From positions 124,001 through 188,000 of the forward strand of contig NZ_FOMK01000013.1 in assembly GCF_900112615.1 (NCBI RefSeq): DNA of 64,000 nucleotides. The letters run 5' to 3'. The notes below the pieces were generated by a model. That model saw nothing but the letters and a program-made list of their open reading frames with translations. It ran no database searches and was not told the origin of the DNA. The position numbers and the translations under genes are program-made. The stretch comes from Chitinophaga sp. CF118 (GTDB lineage Bacteria; Bacteroidota; Bacteroidia; Chitinophagales; Chitinophagaceae). Positions 25,941 to 35,242 of the stretch are shown one piece after another; positions within the stretch are counted from its first letter, which is position 1, and every line of letters begins with the position of its first letter.

Positions 25941-27494
25941 TTACTTTACTTTCATGAATTTTAAATTCTTTACGCCGAAATTCGAAATCGTGAAGCCGGT
26001 AACAGCGTGTTTTTCATTTTTCAGAAACATCATTTCAAATGCAAAGGTTTCCGGGCCGGAGCCTGAAAATTTATTGTCATCCTCCCGCTTCAATTCAATA
26101 TCTTTCAACCTTAGGTGGGTCATGATAAGTGCATTCCCGCGCACAACGAATGTATAGCTGGTGCTGAGTTCATCGCTGTAATACTCTCCTGCATAATCCT
26201 TCAGATTGTCGGGGTACTCCACGATTGGTTTAACTATTGATTGATCTGGTGTAGGGGCAAGTGGCTTTTCCTCTTTCAACTTGTCTTTAATATAAAAGTT
26301 TGCAATCTGCCACCGGGCGTTCAGCCTTTCATTGTATTCATCGTTACTGAGCGCAATGATGGCAAGATGCTCACTGGGGAAGCGACCCATAAAAGTGCGG
26401 AAAGCGGCTGCATGTCCTCCATGTGTGATCATATCAACCCCTTTATAATTACTTAGGTTTTGTCCCTTGGCATGAAAGATCGTGTCGTGGTCTCCGGATA
26501 TCCTCAATACCACTTTCCGGCCATTGTCCAGGTAAGATGCTTCGTTGAACGCTTTTATCAATTCTGGTGTTCCCACCACCGGATTCTCGAAATTCAAGAC
26601 CCATTTGCTTAAATCTTCCACAGTAGTGAGGAGATTGGAAGGGCCGGGATTGGAAACATTCAATGGCTTATGGTAATAAATTCCATTTATCAGCTCGTAG
26701 GACGCTGCTTTATTCTTTACCACTTTCTCATGGTTGTCATAAAACTGGGTGCTGGTCATCCCGAGGGGCTTAAATATCTTCTCTTCTGTGTAGGCTGCAA
26801 ATGATTTGCCGGTCACGCGGTGTATGATCTCTGCGAGCAAGGTATAGCCGGTATTGCAATAACCGAATGCGGTACCCGGCGTAAAATTTAAATTTCTTTG
26901 CCTTACTGTTAATTTCAAAATTTGTTCGGTGGTGGAGATGTCGCCTGACGAGTTCCCGGCTAATGACCCGATCGCCGCCTGGTCCCTTAAACCACTTGTA
27001 TGACCCAGCAAATGTTTCACCTTGATAACGGTATGGTAGTCCGGCAATTCAGTGATGTATTTCCTGATATCATCCTCGAGCGAGATCCTGCCTTCACTGG
27101 CCAACAGGTATATGGCGAAGGCCGTAAATTGTTTTGATACCGAAGCAATGTTAAAAACCGTCTGTGGTGTGATGGGTATATCATGATCCAGGTCGGCCAT
27201 TCCATATCCTTTCTGGAAAACAACTTTGCCGTCCTTAACAATGGCTACAGCAGCACCGGGAGTATGCGAATTGTAAGAGGCAAACAGGGAATCAACTTTC
27301 CTCCCTGCCTCCGCATAGGCATCTTCCATGATGTAGGATGCCCTGGTCAATACACTGTCTGTATCGCCGGTTGCCCAGCCGTCGAAATAAGGCGCGATCG
27401 TCTTTTCGATCAATTGTTGTTCAGCCGGAGTATCTTGGCAAAATGCCGGAAAACAAACAGATAATAAGCTCAGTAACAGGGCTATCTTTTTCAT
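25941..27494 (-). CDS. secreted beta-lactamase-fold serine hydrolase
   Basis: A 517-residue protein with a signal peptide (LLSLLSVCFPAFCQ). Class C beta-lactamase/esterase-type motifs: SVSK (catalytic Ser and Lys, near residue 118), YCNTGY (Tyr-x-Asn), and HGGHAAAF (third box). The C-terminal 130 residues form a separate beta domain (DYAGEYYSDELSTSYTF). Such proteins act as D-aminopeptidases, esterases or carboxypeptidases outside the cytoplasm. Lactam resistance is not implied. An AraC regulator starts 74 bp upstream in the same direction. Confidence 0.88.
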   Translation of the reverse strand: MKKIALLLSLLSVCFPAFCQDTPAEQQLIEKTIAPYFDGWATGDTDSVLTRASYIMEDAYAEAGRKVDSLFASYNSHTPGAAVAIVKDGKVVFQKGYGMADLDHDIPITPQTVFNIASVSKQFTAFAIYLLASEGRISLEDDIRKYITELPDYHTVIKVKHLLGHTSGLRDQAAIGSLAGNSSGDISTTEQILKLTVRQRNLNFTPGTAFGYCNTGYTLLAEIIHRVTGKSFAAYTEEKIFKPLGMTSTQFYDNHEKVVKNKAASYELINGIYYHKPLNVSNPGPSNLLTTVEDLSKWVLNFENPVVGTPELIKAFNEASYLDNGRKVVLRISGDHDTIFHAKGQNLSNYKGVDMITHGGHAAAFRTFMGRFPSEHLAIIALSNDEYNERLNARWQIANFYIKDKLKEEKPLAPTPDQSIVKPIVEYPDNLKDYAGEYYSDELSTSYTFVVRGNALIMTHLRLKDIELKREDDNKFSGSGPETFAFEMMFLKNEKHAVTGFTISNFGVKNLKFMKVK

Positions 27495-27567
27495 TTAAAA
27501 GAGTTTAGCCAAAGATGCAATTTCTTGTATTTCTGGTGTGTGAAAGCCTTAATACATTAGTACGGAT

Positions 27568-28638
27568 TTACAAATCCGGAGTAGTTTTCCGTATATATGT
27601 ATTGGGAGTCAAGCCTTTAATTTTTTTGAAGGCGGCGAAGAAAGTGGACTTTGAGTTAAATCCCACCTCGTCTCCGACGGCTTCAATCGTGAAGTTTGTC
27701 TGGTACGACAGCATCTTACAGGCCGCATTAATCCGGTATTCATTCACAAAAAGGGTGAAGTTTTTCTGCAGACTGTCATTCAGAATCCTGGACAACTGGT
27801 GGCTGGGAACGTTGATCTCGCGGGCCAGGTCGCCCAACTTTAAGTTTGGGTTCCGGAAGAGTTCTTTCTCATTCATGACCTTTTGCAATTTCGCAACGAT
27901 CGTTTTGGCTTCATCCTCATTCACTTTCTTGTCGCCGTATTTCAGAGTGGCAAAAGAAGATAGATCATTTGCTTTTTTCCGGTACAACAGTATGAATATA
28001 ATGAGATAGGTTATCAGGGAAAAGTACAAAGGCCCTGAAATATAGCTGCCTTTGGTGATGCCTGTAAAAGCCCATACGTAGGCAACAAATATCAAAAATA
28101 TCGTGGTGCAGATGGTCAGGATCCACTTTTCGAAAGGTTTCAGTTTTTCCCCGCTCCTTATCTTTTTAAAAAGTGATTTGACCGAGGCTATTGTGAGGCC
28201 AATGTAAATACTCCATTGCAGATAGATTGCCGGGATAATGTAATTCGTCCAGAGATGCGGGAAGTGCTCATAGGGAAAAACCAAATCGGTTATAAGAATC
28301 ACGGCCGACCATGCTAACAGTTGTATGCTCCACGATACCGGCAGTTTCCGGATCTGCTTCATTTCTGTTTTCACGAAGAAGTATAAAAAAGGACCGATGA
28401 ACAGGCAAGCCGTCAATCCAAGTTGCAGGATTGTTCTTGGTAAATTATAGTCAAAAAAATAGGCAACAGACTTTCCTATACGAATGCTCAATGCAATCAA
28501 CAGGGCACCCAGGAAATAATTAGACAGGTTTTTCTTCGCGGTGAAGCATAAGAAGTATGTGCCAACGATGAGGCCATTAAATGCCCCCAGCGCGCTAAAG
28601 AAAAAGAGTAAGTTGTTTCCGGATGTCATGGTCATCAT
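27568..28638 (-). CDS. membrane-bound AraC-family regulator
   Basis: A 356-residue protein with about seven hydrophobic helices in the first 225 residues (for example LLFFFSALGAFNGLIVGTYF), then a cytosolic AraC HTH domain: LAREINVPSHQLSRILN and a second HTH near TIEAVGDEVGFNSKSTFFAA. It senses a signal in the membrane and probably controls nearby genes. The hydrolase follows it by 73 bp on the same strand and is the natural candidate. Confidence 0.88.
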   Translation of the reverse strand: MMTMTSGNNLLFFFSALGAFNGLIVGTYFLCFTAKKNLSNYFLGALLIALSIRIGKSVAYFFDYNLPRTILQLGLTACLFIGPFLYFFVKTEMKQIRKLPVSWSIQLLAWSAVILITDLVFPYEHFPHLWTNYIIPAIYLQWSIYIGLTIASVKSLFKKIRSGEKLKPFEKWILTICTTIFLIFVAYVWAFTGITKGSYISGPLYFSLITYLIIFILLYRKKANDLSSFATLKYGDKKVNEDEAKTIVAKLQKVMNEKELFRNPNLKLGDLAREINVPSHQLSRILNDSLQKNFTLFVNEYRINAACKMLSYQTNFTIEAVGDEVGFNSKSTFFAAFKKIKGLTPNTYIRKTTPDL

Positions 28639-28710
28639 TATTACCCTGCTTCAATTAGCGGGCTTCTTTGTTCAAATGTAATAATATCAGACAGTATTTT
28701 TTATACTGTG

Positions 28711-29123
28711 GATCATGAGCGTACTATAATGTACTGGAATATTGGCCAGTGTATTTTTGAGGAGGAGCAGGAAGGAAAAGACCGGCAGACTATGGCAATT
28801 ACCTTACTAAATTCATAGCTGAACAGTTAGAACCTGAATACGGAAGCGGTTTTTCTAAAAGGCAGGTAGAGTTAATCCAACAGTTTTACCGGACATTTCC
28901 AATTGCGAACGCACTGTATTCGCAATTGATTTGGAGCCAGTACAAACTATTACAACTAACAGCTTCTTTTGAATTTCTGCTGAAAACTTTTCAAATAAAG
29001 ATCCGGTGCGCTATAGACGAAATAACTGTAAGCGGCGAAGATATTTCTTTAAAGAATAAAGAACTGTTCGTACTCCGCAAGCATCTCGGCGGCATATTTA
29101 ACAATACCTCTACAATTAAATAG
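28711..29123 (+). pseudogene. decayed DUF1016 (YhcG-type) nuclease gene
   Basis: The beginning reads TIMYWNIGQCIFEEEQEGKD, then one missing base near 28787 shifts the frame to YGNYLTKFIAEQLEPEYGSG, FSKRQVELIQQFYRTFPI and LYSQLIWSQYKLLQL. This is the DUF1016 N-terminal domain, which normally precedes a PD-(D/E)xK nuclease domain. The rest is unrelated or degraded and ends at a stop at 29123. The nuclease part is gone. Confidence 0.75.
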
Positions 29124-29153
29124 ATCCATCTGGTACTATCGATATGAGTGATA

Positions 29154-29819
29154 TTAGAGGTGAAACAGCTTCCAGTGTCCTTCGGAGATGACTTCGATGG
29201 TATCGTCGGTCACTTTGATGGCGGTTTGGTCGTCAATCGCATATGATGGCACGGGTATCGTGGCGGCCAACTTTTCCAGATTGGTCAGGGAATTCTCTGG
29301 AAACCATTCATGATCCAGATGCGGATGCAGTGCAAAATCAAGCAGTCCCAACGATTTATCGCTATCAGCTGGCAGAGTATGGCGACCGTAGGTCGTTCCA
29401 TATCGGGTCATCACCATGCTGCCTGCGCTCAAGCCAACGTAGACCATTTTGCGCAGCAGCGACGGCAAAAGATCTGCCAGCCCGGACTGCTGCATCCAGT
29501 AGCATAGATACTGGCAGTCACCGCCTCCAACCAGTAAGGCGTCTGTCTCCTGAAGCATGGGAACCCAAAGCTCTTGTTTCATACTGAGCAGCGCGGTGAG
29601 CTCCAGCATTCCCAATGACTTCCAACCCAATTCGCAGAAAGGGTCGCCCAGCGATCCGCAAATTACCCCTCGTACTATGTTGGCACTGCCAGGTATGGCG
29701 TATATCGCGGTAGGAACGAAAAGAGCGCTCGCCTCGGCAACCGGTTTGCCCAGGAGGTCAACCAGCGCATTGTGGATACTAGTGTTGCTGATGCCGGCGG
29801 AAGTGAGAAGAAGCTTCAT
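29154..29819 (-). CDS. peptidase S51 (aspartyl dipeptidase-like)
   Basis: A 221-residue class I glutamine-amidotransferase-like fold with the S51 nucleophile elbow GLSAGSM (Ser about 132), a preceding GGGDCQYL oxyanion loop, and a later His in FALHPHLDHEW. Peptidase E-type enzymes cleave Asp-X dipeptides in the cytoplasm. The base composition here is more GC-rich than its neighbours, a possible sign of transfer. The 3' end faces the DUF1016 relic. Confidence 0.85.
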   Translation of the reverse strand: MKLLLTSAGISNTSIHNALVDLLGKPVAEASALFVPTAIYAIPGSANIVRGVICGSLGDPFCELGWKSLGMLELTALLSMKQELWVPMLQETDALLVGGGDCQYLCYWMQQSGLADLLPSLLRKMVYVGLSAGSMVMTRYGTTYGRHTLPADSDKSLGLLDFALHPHLDHEWFPENSLTNLEKLAATIPVPSYAIDDQTAIKVTDDTIEVISEGHWKLFHL

Positions 29820-30038
29820 AATTTATTTCTTTGATTATATTGTTGCCCTGCTCTCTTAATTTGATAAGGGCATAATATTTTTCCATGGTATCGGAATCAC
29901 TTTTGAAATCTATTAGCTGCCTCTCAGGATATTTACTCATAATCGAACAAGATAGCTGGCACTAATTGAAAACATTCAGTACATCCTGCGTTGGATTCCG
30001 CCATTCATACTCATTAATTCCAGTGTTTTGCTGTTTTA

Positions 30039-30458
30039 TTATTTTTCATGCAGCAGCATCCAGGATGTGCCGAACTTATCACGCAACATAGCAAACCGGG
30101 ATGCAAAAAAGGTTTCTTCCATCTTCATAAAAATCTGTCCACCGTCTGAAAGTAGGGTATATATCCGCTCAGCTTCTTTTGAGCTGTCAAACCGCAAAGT
30201 AAGATAAGCACTGCGCATCGGTTCAGCATTAGGAATATCGGCACCCATAAGAGTTGTATTACCTATTTCTATACGCGCATGTAAAATAGCGTTTTTCCAA
30301 TCGGCCGGCAACCTACTATCTGTATCCGGTACCTGTTCGTGCGTCATCATCATTGTGATCTTTCCGCCGAGGTGCTGTTCATAAAACCGGAAAGCCTGTT
30401 CACAGTTCCCTGGATAATTTACATAGATATCAAGTTGAATATATTGGTTTGTACTCAT
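30039..30458 (-). CDS. VOC-family protein (PhnB-like)
   Basis: A 139-residue protein with the start moved to 30458 (MSTNQYIQLDIYVNYPGNCE). One glyoxalase/PhnB-type VOC domain follows: AFRFYEQHLGGKI, ARIEIGNTTLMGADIP, LLSDGGQIFMKMEETFFASRF and DKFGTSWMLL. PhnB-like VOC proteins of this kind have no defined reaction and often lack metal ligands. It stands alone. Confidence 0.85.
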   Translation of the reverse strand: MSTNQYIQLDIYVNYPGNCEQAFRFYEQHLGGKITMMMTHEQVPDTDSRLPADWKNAILHARIEIGNTTLMGADIPNAEPMRSAYLTLRFDSSKEAERIYTLLSDGGQIFMKMEETFFASRFAMLRDKFGTSWMLLHEK

Positions 30459-30756
30459 GTTCTTTATTAAAGTGCTGCTATGACTGTTTCGCATTACAAA
30501 AATGAAATAATAAGATCTATTGGGCGGGGGGCAAATACGACAAATTACAGGGGGGATCGAGCCAGGGATTTCCCATTTAAGGCAGTAAGTGGAGTGTAAT
30601 TAAAGGGAAAAACTTATTGCGAGTTTTCGGTGAAGTAAGGCAAACAATCCCGGATAACAATGTGATCATTTGCTTTTGTACCAATCGGATTATTGAACAA
30701 GACAGCTGTTTAAATTTTTAAGACTTTTTAAATCTATAAACGGCTGTGTTCTTATC

Positions 30757-31686
30757 TCAATGAGATAATAACCATTTTATCAATTGTTCGGGATCTGCAA
30801 TGCTCCACGAATGTGGATGTCTTTTATTACCTGGTTTTCTATAACCCTTGTCGGTCGTCGTCATTAAAATGGCATTGCTATTTCCCAATCGTTGCAATTC
30901 GTTAATCATTGCTGCCTGGTCTGTAGCATTTATATATGAATAGTCATAACCTCTCTGACTTAACCACCATTGTATGTCTGGTTCTGTTAGTAGCATGATG
31001 GGAGTATTAACTAAGGTTTTTACTGCCCTTTGTGTTGTATCTGAAAACGAATAAGGAGAACTGTTATGGAAATTTTTTAATGCAGTTTGTGGAGTTCCTT
31101 TCATTTCTTTTTCAATCCTGGCAATCATATAAGTAACTTCACCATTCACTTGTGCAGGCACGGAAAGCCGGACAACCCGTTTGGCTGAATTGTAAATACG
31201 CTCCCAATCAAGTGGAGCATCAACAGCGAATACAGCTTTAGGTTTTACAACGTAATTTTTTTCGACAGCCAATTCTGCATATTTCACTACACAACTACCA
31301 CCAATGGAAAACCCACCAATGTAAAAGTCTTTTCCTTGTAAGTGATAGCTGGTAATAACACCTTCGATTTGATTTTTCAATGATTGTTGTGATGCGCTGT
31401 CAGTGCCAAAATATAAAGGTCCTGTCTTTAATATCGGTATAATGGTTAAAATCCCTTGTTGTGCTGCATACTTAGGAAGTTCTGTTTCTAATAAAACGTC
31501 TTGAGGTGAAGCCCCAAATCCATCTAATAAAAACATAAAGGCCTTTATTGGTTTGCTTTCGGGAATAACTGCAATGTACATATTTGCAGTACTGTCCTTT
31601 GAATCCAAATAAACTGTCTCCAATTTTTGCCCGAATGAAATCGTCGAAACAAGCATCATCAGAAAAAGAAGGGTTACATTTTTCAT
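30757..31686 (-). CDS. secreted alpha/beta hydrolase
   Basis: A 309-residue protein with a signal peptide (start at 31686; LLFLMMLVSTISFGQK). It has an alpha/beta-hydrolase nucleophile elbow GGFSIGGSC, an acid in LLTEPDIQWW or nearby, and a terminal His in RHPHSWSI. It resembles esterase-D/feruloyl-esterase-like proteins only loosely, so the substrate is open. The right neighbour is the tRNA-Gln-like fragment that may mark an island edge. Confidence 0.75.
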   Translation of the reverse strand: MKNVTLLFLMMLVSTISFGQKLETVYLDSKDSTANMYIAVIPESKPIKAFMFLLDGFGASPQDVLLETELPKYAAQQGILTIIPILKTGPLYFGTDSASQQSLKNQIEGVITSYHLQGKDFYIGGFSIGGSCVVKYAELAVEKNYVVKPKAVFAVDAPLDWERIYNSAKRVVRLSVPAQVNGEVTYMIARIEKEMKGTPQTALKNFHNSSPYSFSDTTQRAVKTLVNTPIMLLTEPDIQWWLSQRGYDYSYINATDQAAMINELQRLGNSNAILMTTTDKGYRKPGNKRHPHSWSIADPEQLIKWLLSH

Positions 31687-31777
31687 ATTGTGTCTTTTTA
31701 AACTGGCAGGAAGCAAAGCTAATTTATGGTATTATGCGCAATAGTTCAATAGGCGATTACAGGGATGACCTTTCTGA

Positions 31778-31798
31778 ATTCGAACCAAGACAAACAGA
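31778..31798. repeat. tRNA-Gln fragment (direct repeat, possible att site)
   Basis: Twenty-one bases are identical, in the same orientation, to positions 36789-36809 inside the tRNA-Gln gene (T-loop to anticodon stem). Flanking bases still match at 24 of 26. The copies are 5,011 bp apart. Confidence 0.75.
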
Positions 31799-31840
31799 AT
31801 CCAGCGGGCCATAACCGTCTAACTAATCTTTAAGCAAATA

Positions 31841-32039
31841 TGCACTTTAATGCATATTGTATATTCGACTTCCTCAATCCAATCTATTTAATGCCTGATA
31901 TCTGCATTAAAGTGCATATTTGCTCGTAAAATCTTAAAGTTTAGCTATTTGAACCCTTGAATATGCACTAAAGTGCATTTATTGGTACTAAATTGGGTGA
32001 AAATGAGTAAATTTGATACTGAATCAGCACTATAATGCA
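31841..32039 (+). promoter_or_regulatory. hipBST-like promoter with four evenly spaced operators
   Basis: Four copies of a 14-bp dyad, consensus TGCACTNWARTGCA: 31841-31854 (TGCACTTTAATGCA), 31903-31916 (the exact reverse complement of the first), 31964-31977 and 32026-32039. Centre-to-centre distances are 62, 61 and 62 bp, about six helical turns, so all face the same side of the DNA. A -7 box TAAATTTG lies at 32008-32015. The last site covers the ATG at 32035. This fits cooperative autorepression by the HTH protein. Confidence 0.85.
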
Positions 32040-32247
32040 GATGACAATAATAGAAATTGGGAAATTACTTAAGTTAAGGCGGGAAATCTTGAAACTGAAA
32101 CAGGAAGATCTCTCGGAATTAAGTGGTATTGGCCTAAGAACAATCATAAAAATTGAAAATGGGGAGGGTAATCCATCCCTTGATACCTTGCAAAAGCTAT
32201 TTGGTGTAGTAGGAATGGATGTAACTATACAAATGAAAACTACTTAA
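32035..32247 (+). CDS. HipB-like XRE antitoxin of a three-gene module
   Basis: A 70-residue compact XRE HTH protein (IGKLLKLRREILKLKQEDLS, then GIGLRTIIKIENGEGNPSLD). Two ATGs are possible, 32035 and 32041. The first lies inside the fourth operator. It is followed by the HipS-like gene after 2 bp. A fragment of a sister gene lies at 23254-23371. It should repress the operon through the four dyads and may neutralise the kinase together with the middle protein. Confidence 0.88.
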   Translation: MQMTIIEIGKLLKLRREILKLKQEDLSELSGIGLRTIIKIENGEGNPSLDTLQKLFGVVGMDVTIQMKTT

Positions 32248-32249
32248 TA

Positions 32250-32594
32250 ATGCAAAGGGGGGCGGTTTATTATAATGAAATGTTGGCGGGAATCCTTGAA
32301 AAGCATGGACCAGAAGACTACCGCTTCATATATGATGATAATTATAAGGGAAATAGCACTATGCCATCTATTAGTGTAACACTTCCTAAATTAGAAAAGG
32401 TGCATAGAAGTAGGCAGCTGTTTTCTTTTTTTGCAGGTCTGCTTTCAGAAGGGATCAATAAAAGCATTCAATGCAGGCTGATGAGAATTGATGAGGAAGA
32501 TGATTTCACCCGCTTGTTGAAAACAGCGGGAGAAGATACAATAGGAGCAATCACAGTCAAGGAGATAACAGATAATAAAGAAACAAAGGAGTAG
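32250..32594 (+). CDS. HipS-like protein (HipA N-terminal subdomain alone)
   Basis: A 114-residue protein matching only the N-terminal subdomain of HipA: MPSISVTLPKLEKVHRSRQL, FFAGLLSEGINK, and DFTRLLKTAGEDTIGAITV. In the described HipBST systems of enteropathogenic E. coli this piece is a separate protein, HipS, which acts as the main antitoxin of the kinase HipT. Gene order here (HTH, HipS-like, kinase) and 2-3-bp gaps are the same. Assignment as antitoxin is by analogy. Confidence 0.85.
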   Translation: MQRGAVYYNEMLAGILEKHGPEDYRFIYDDNYKGNSTMPSISVTLPKLEKVHRSRQLFSFFAGLLSEGINKSIQCRLMRIDEEDDFTRLLKTAGEDTIGAITVKEITDNKETKE

Positions 32595-32597
32595 AAT

Positions 32598-33851
32598 ATG
32601 TGTCCGGGATGTTATAAAGAAAACGTTGATGGTTATTGTACAACTTGCCTCAAAAAGCTATTTGATGGTAAGAAGGTATCTCATATCCTGCCATTTGATG
32701 CACCTAAGGATGAAAACTATAAAGACTATCAGGATAAAACGCGTAAGCTCTCCATTTCGGGTGTTCAACTTAAATATTCTTTAAAGCTGGATGGTAAAGA
32801 ACTTCAGTTAGCAGAAACTGGTGGAGAATATATATTAAAACCAATTCCTCCTTCTGTTCAAATTATTAATACCAGCCAGGCTCCTGAGAATGAACATTTG
32901 ACCATGCAGATTGCTTCTCAGATATTTGATATTGATACTGCAGACAATGCCTTGATTTATTTTAAAGATGGTACGCCAGCTTATATAACACGCAGATTTG
33001 ATATTAATCCTGAAGGAGGAAAATTTCTGCAGGAAGATATGGCTCAGATCAATGGTAAAACAAAGCAAAGCCACGGAGAGAATTTTAAATATGAAGGCGA
33101 TTACGAAGAAATTGGAAAGCTCATAAGCAAATTCGTACCTGCAAGTATGCCTTCGTTGGAAGCTTTTTTTAAGCTGTTGGTATTTAATTATGTTTTTTCC
33201 AACGGAGATGCTCATTTAAAAAACTTTTCACTGATACAGTCTCCAATGGGAGATTATACACTATCACGGGCTTATGACCTGATGTGTACAGAACTCCATA
33301 CTCCCGATGAAAGGGAAACGGCCATTGATCTCTATGAAGGTGATGATGATAATGAATTCTATGCCCGGGAAAGACGCTATGGGCAAGTTAGTTTTAGGGA
33401 GCTTGCTAAACGTTTAGGCATACAATCTACACGAGTCCATAGAATTATTAATAATCTGCTTACCGCCAGAGATAAAGTGGAGAGTATGATCAACTCTTCA
33501 ATGCTAAATGAGAAGTCGAAAGCCAATTATTTGAAATACTATCATGGTAAACTTAGTATCATGGGAATGACTGAGATTATGATAGCAAATGCTTTAGATA
33601 TTAATAAGCATGATCAGTTTCCTTCTGATAGATTGGCAAGAATAACATTTTTCCGTCCCCGCCGCACTATAACAGGGAAGTTTATTAACAAGCTAGTCAA
33701 TGATACTCCCCGGATTGAAAACAATTTATATTATTTCGTTGAATCCGAACATATAGAAAAGTATGATCTAAATCAGGATGAACAATATCTGACTATAATA
33801 GAGGGAGATGCTGTTATTAGTGTTGAACCATTTACACCAGCGGCCGGATAG
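32598..33851 (+). CDS. HipT-like serine/threonine kinase toxin
   Basis: A 417-residue HipA-family kinase lacking the N-terminal subdomain. Four cysteines open the protein (C2, C5, C14, C17: CPGC...CTTC), a likely zinc ribbon. The Gly-rich loop is LSISGVQLK (51-59), with the Ser-Ile-Ser pattern noted in HipT. The catalytic loop is NGDAHLKNF (202-210) and the metal loop is AYDLM (225-229). Intact. It is longer than E. coli HipT, with a C-terminal extension of about 75 residues (ITFFRPRRTITGKF on) of unknown role. Expected to phosphorylate an aminoacyl-tRNA synthetase; the target is unknown. Confidence 0.88.
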   Translation: MCPGCYKENVDGYCTTCLKKLFDGKKVSHILPFDAPKDENYKDYQDKTRKLSISGVQLKYSLKLDGKELQLAETGGEYILKPIPPSVQIINTSQAPENEHLTMQIASQIFDIDTADNALIYFKDGTPAYITRRFDINPEGGKFLQEDMAQINGKTKQSHGENFKYEGDYEEIGKLISKFVPASMPSLEAFFKLLVFNYVFSNGDAHLKNFSLIQSPMGDYTLSRAYDLMCTELHTPDERETAIDLYEGDDDNEFYARERRYGQVSFRELAKRLGIQSTRVHRIINNLLTARDKVESMINSSMLNEKSKANYLKYYHGKLSIMGMTEIMIANALDINKHDQFPSDRLARITFFRPRRTITGKFINKLVNDTPRIENNLYYFVESEHIEKYDLNQDEQYLTIIEGDAVISVEPFTPAAG

Positions 33852-33910
33852 TATTAAATAATAATCTTCAGATACAAAAAAGTGTAAGCAAGAGCATTCA
33901 CATTAAAATA

Positions 33911-33946
33911 AAGAAGCCGCCTCAATTATTTTTGAGGCGGCTTCTT
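33911..33946. terminator. terminator between the kinase and a convergent gene
   Basis: Perfect 15-bp GC-rich stem (33911-33925 with 33932-33946), 6-nt loop, between convergent genes. Confidence 0.9.
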
Positions 33947-33955
33947 CTGATTCAG

Positions 33956-34888
33956 TTAATCTATAATCTTCCTTATATCCTTCGGCTTTAAATTATAACT
34001 CATAGCCGTATATTTTCTGTATATAACCTTACCAGATCTTACATCCAGCACACCCACATATTTATCAGTACTGCTTAGTACATATTCAAACAGATAAATA
34101 GGTTTTGATTCATCGCGGGTTCTGATAATGTTTATCAGTTCGCTGTTAGAAACAATTTTATATTTTCCCGGATACTCACTGAAAAGATCTTCATCATCTT
34201 TCTCTCGTTCCTTACCAGTAAACTTATTGCGACTGTAAATGAGTTCTTCCGGAATATACAAGGTATCATTCTTAACTTTGCTCAAGAGTGCCTTATCTTC
34301 ATAGTTATTGAATACTGAAGCGCGTTTCCCGTCCTTTAAATTCTGATGAAGAAATTTTAAGTAGACTGTCATATAGGGGAAAGTGAAATTCCGGAATGTG
34401 GAGTTTGAATACATTTCAGTATTCACTTCTTTGTCTGAGAAATGATAGATTACACTCATCTCAGGATACAACTCTATTCTGCACAGATCATCATGTTTCA
34501 CCTTGGTTTTTTTACCAGTTACAGTATACGGCACAGATAGTGTCAGGTAGTAATGCGTATTAGTGGTTCCTGAACTGGACCGGGTTTGTATACCCCCTAT
34601 AGCAAGAAACGCATATTTTTCTACATTTTCGAGGTAAGGTGCTACATCTTTATAGTTAACAATCTTTATAGGTGTTATTGTCCATACCTTAGATAACATG
34701 TTTGCATAGTCATCCATGTATGGGGACTCGGATTTAGGAAGAACAAATACGACCGTTCTTTCTTTAAGGCGTTGCATGGCTTCTTCAGTTATCACCTGAT
34801 CTCTTAGGTCTTGAAATTGAGCTTTAGCTGGTTGCAGACATAGGACAAACAGGAATAAAAAGAGAGCATAACGGATTATCATAGTCAT
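33956..34888 (-). CDS. secreted protein of unknown function
   Basis: A 310-residue protein with a signal peptide (YALFLFLFVLCLQPAKAQF). No family is recognised. The N-terminal part reads like a nucleotide-free Rossmann-ish alternation (RTVVFVLPKSESPYMDDYAN) with charged, beta-rich sequence later (SGKVIYRKYTAMSYNLKPKD). No lipobox, no repeats, no sorting domain. It lies in the segment between the tRNA-Gln gene and its fragment. Confidence 0.75.
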   Translation of the reverse strand: MTMIIRYALFLFLFVLCLQPAKAQFQDLRDQVITEEAMQRLKERTVVFVLPKSESPYMDDYANMLSKVWTITPIKIVNYKDVAPYLENVEKYAFLAIGGIQTRSSSGTTNTHYYLTLSVPYTVTGKKTKVKHDDLCRIELYPEMSVIYHFSDKEVNTEMYSNSTFRNFTFPYMTVYLKFLHQNLKDGKRASVFNNYEDKALLSKVKNDTLYIPEELIYSRNKFTGKEREKDDEDLFSEYPGKYKIVSNSELINIIRTRDESKPIYLFEYVLSSTDKYVGVLDVRSGKVIYRKYTAMSYNLKPKDIRKIID

Positions 34889-35242
34889 AATAGGGATCTG
34901 ATTTATAATGTAAAATAAATACTTTTTCTTGAAAATGTAAGAAGGATTCGTTTCATGTTGTATGGATCATTTTATTACTAGGATTAGAGTTATTTATTAC
35001 TGCCAGTAAGTTTAATGAACCGAAAAATGATTATGATGAGACTATAATTCATCTGATGGAATTCCAAAAGAAGCAACTTATGCTAATGAAAAAGACTGGA
35101 GAGGCTAAGTTATAGCTATTTATTACCGGTTTATTTCAATTTTATTCTTAAGTGCAAATACTTGTTTATCGGTGGAATCTTGTATGACAAAAAAAACGAC
35201 TCATTTCGACCCTTAAAATAAATTTAATAAAAAGTATGTTGC
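34889..35242. other. AT-rich gap with a possible coding relic
   Basis: No confident gene. On the plus strand 34976-35115 reads LLGLELFITASKFNEPKNDY and then DETIIHLMEFQKKQLM before a stop, without a proper start. It may be a relic or chance. Confidence 0.3.

Noticed and set aside
31799..31840. Second tRNA pseudogene extending past the 21-bp copy
   Set aside because: Similarity to tRNA-Gln stops after about 26 bp and no acceptor or D arm follows.
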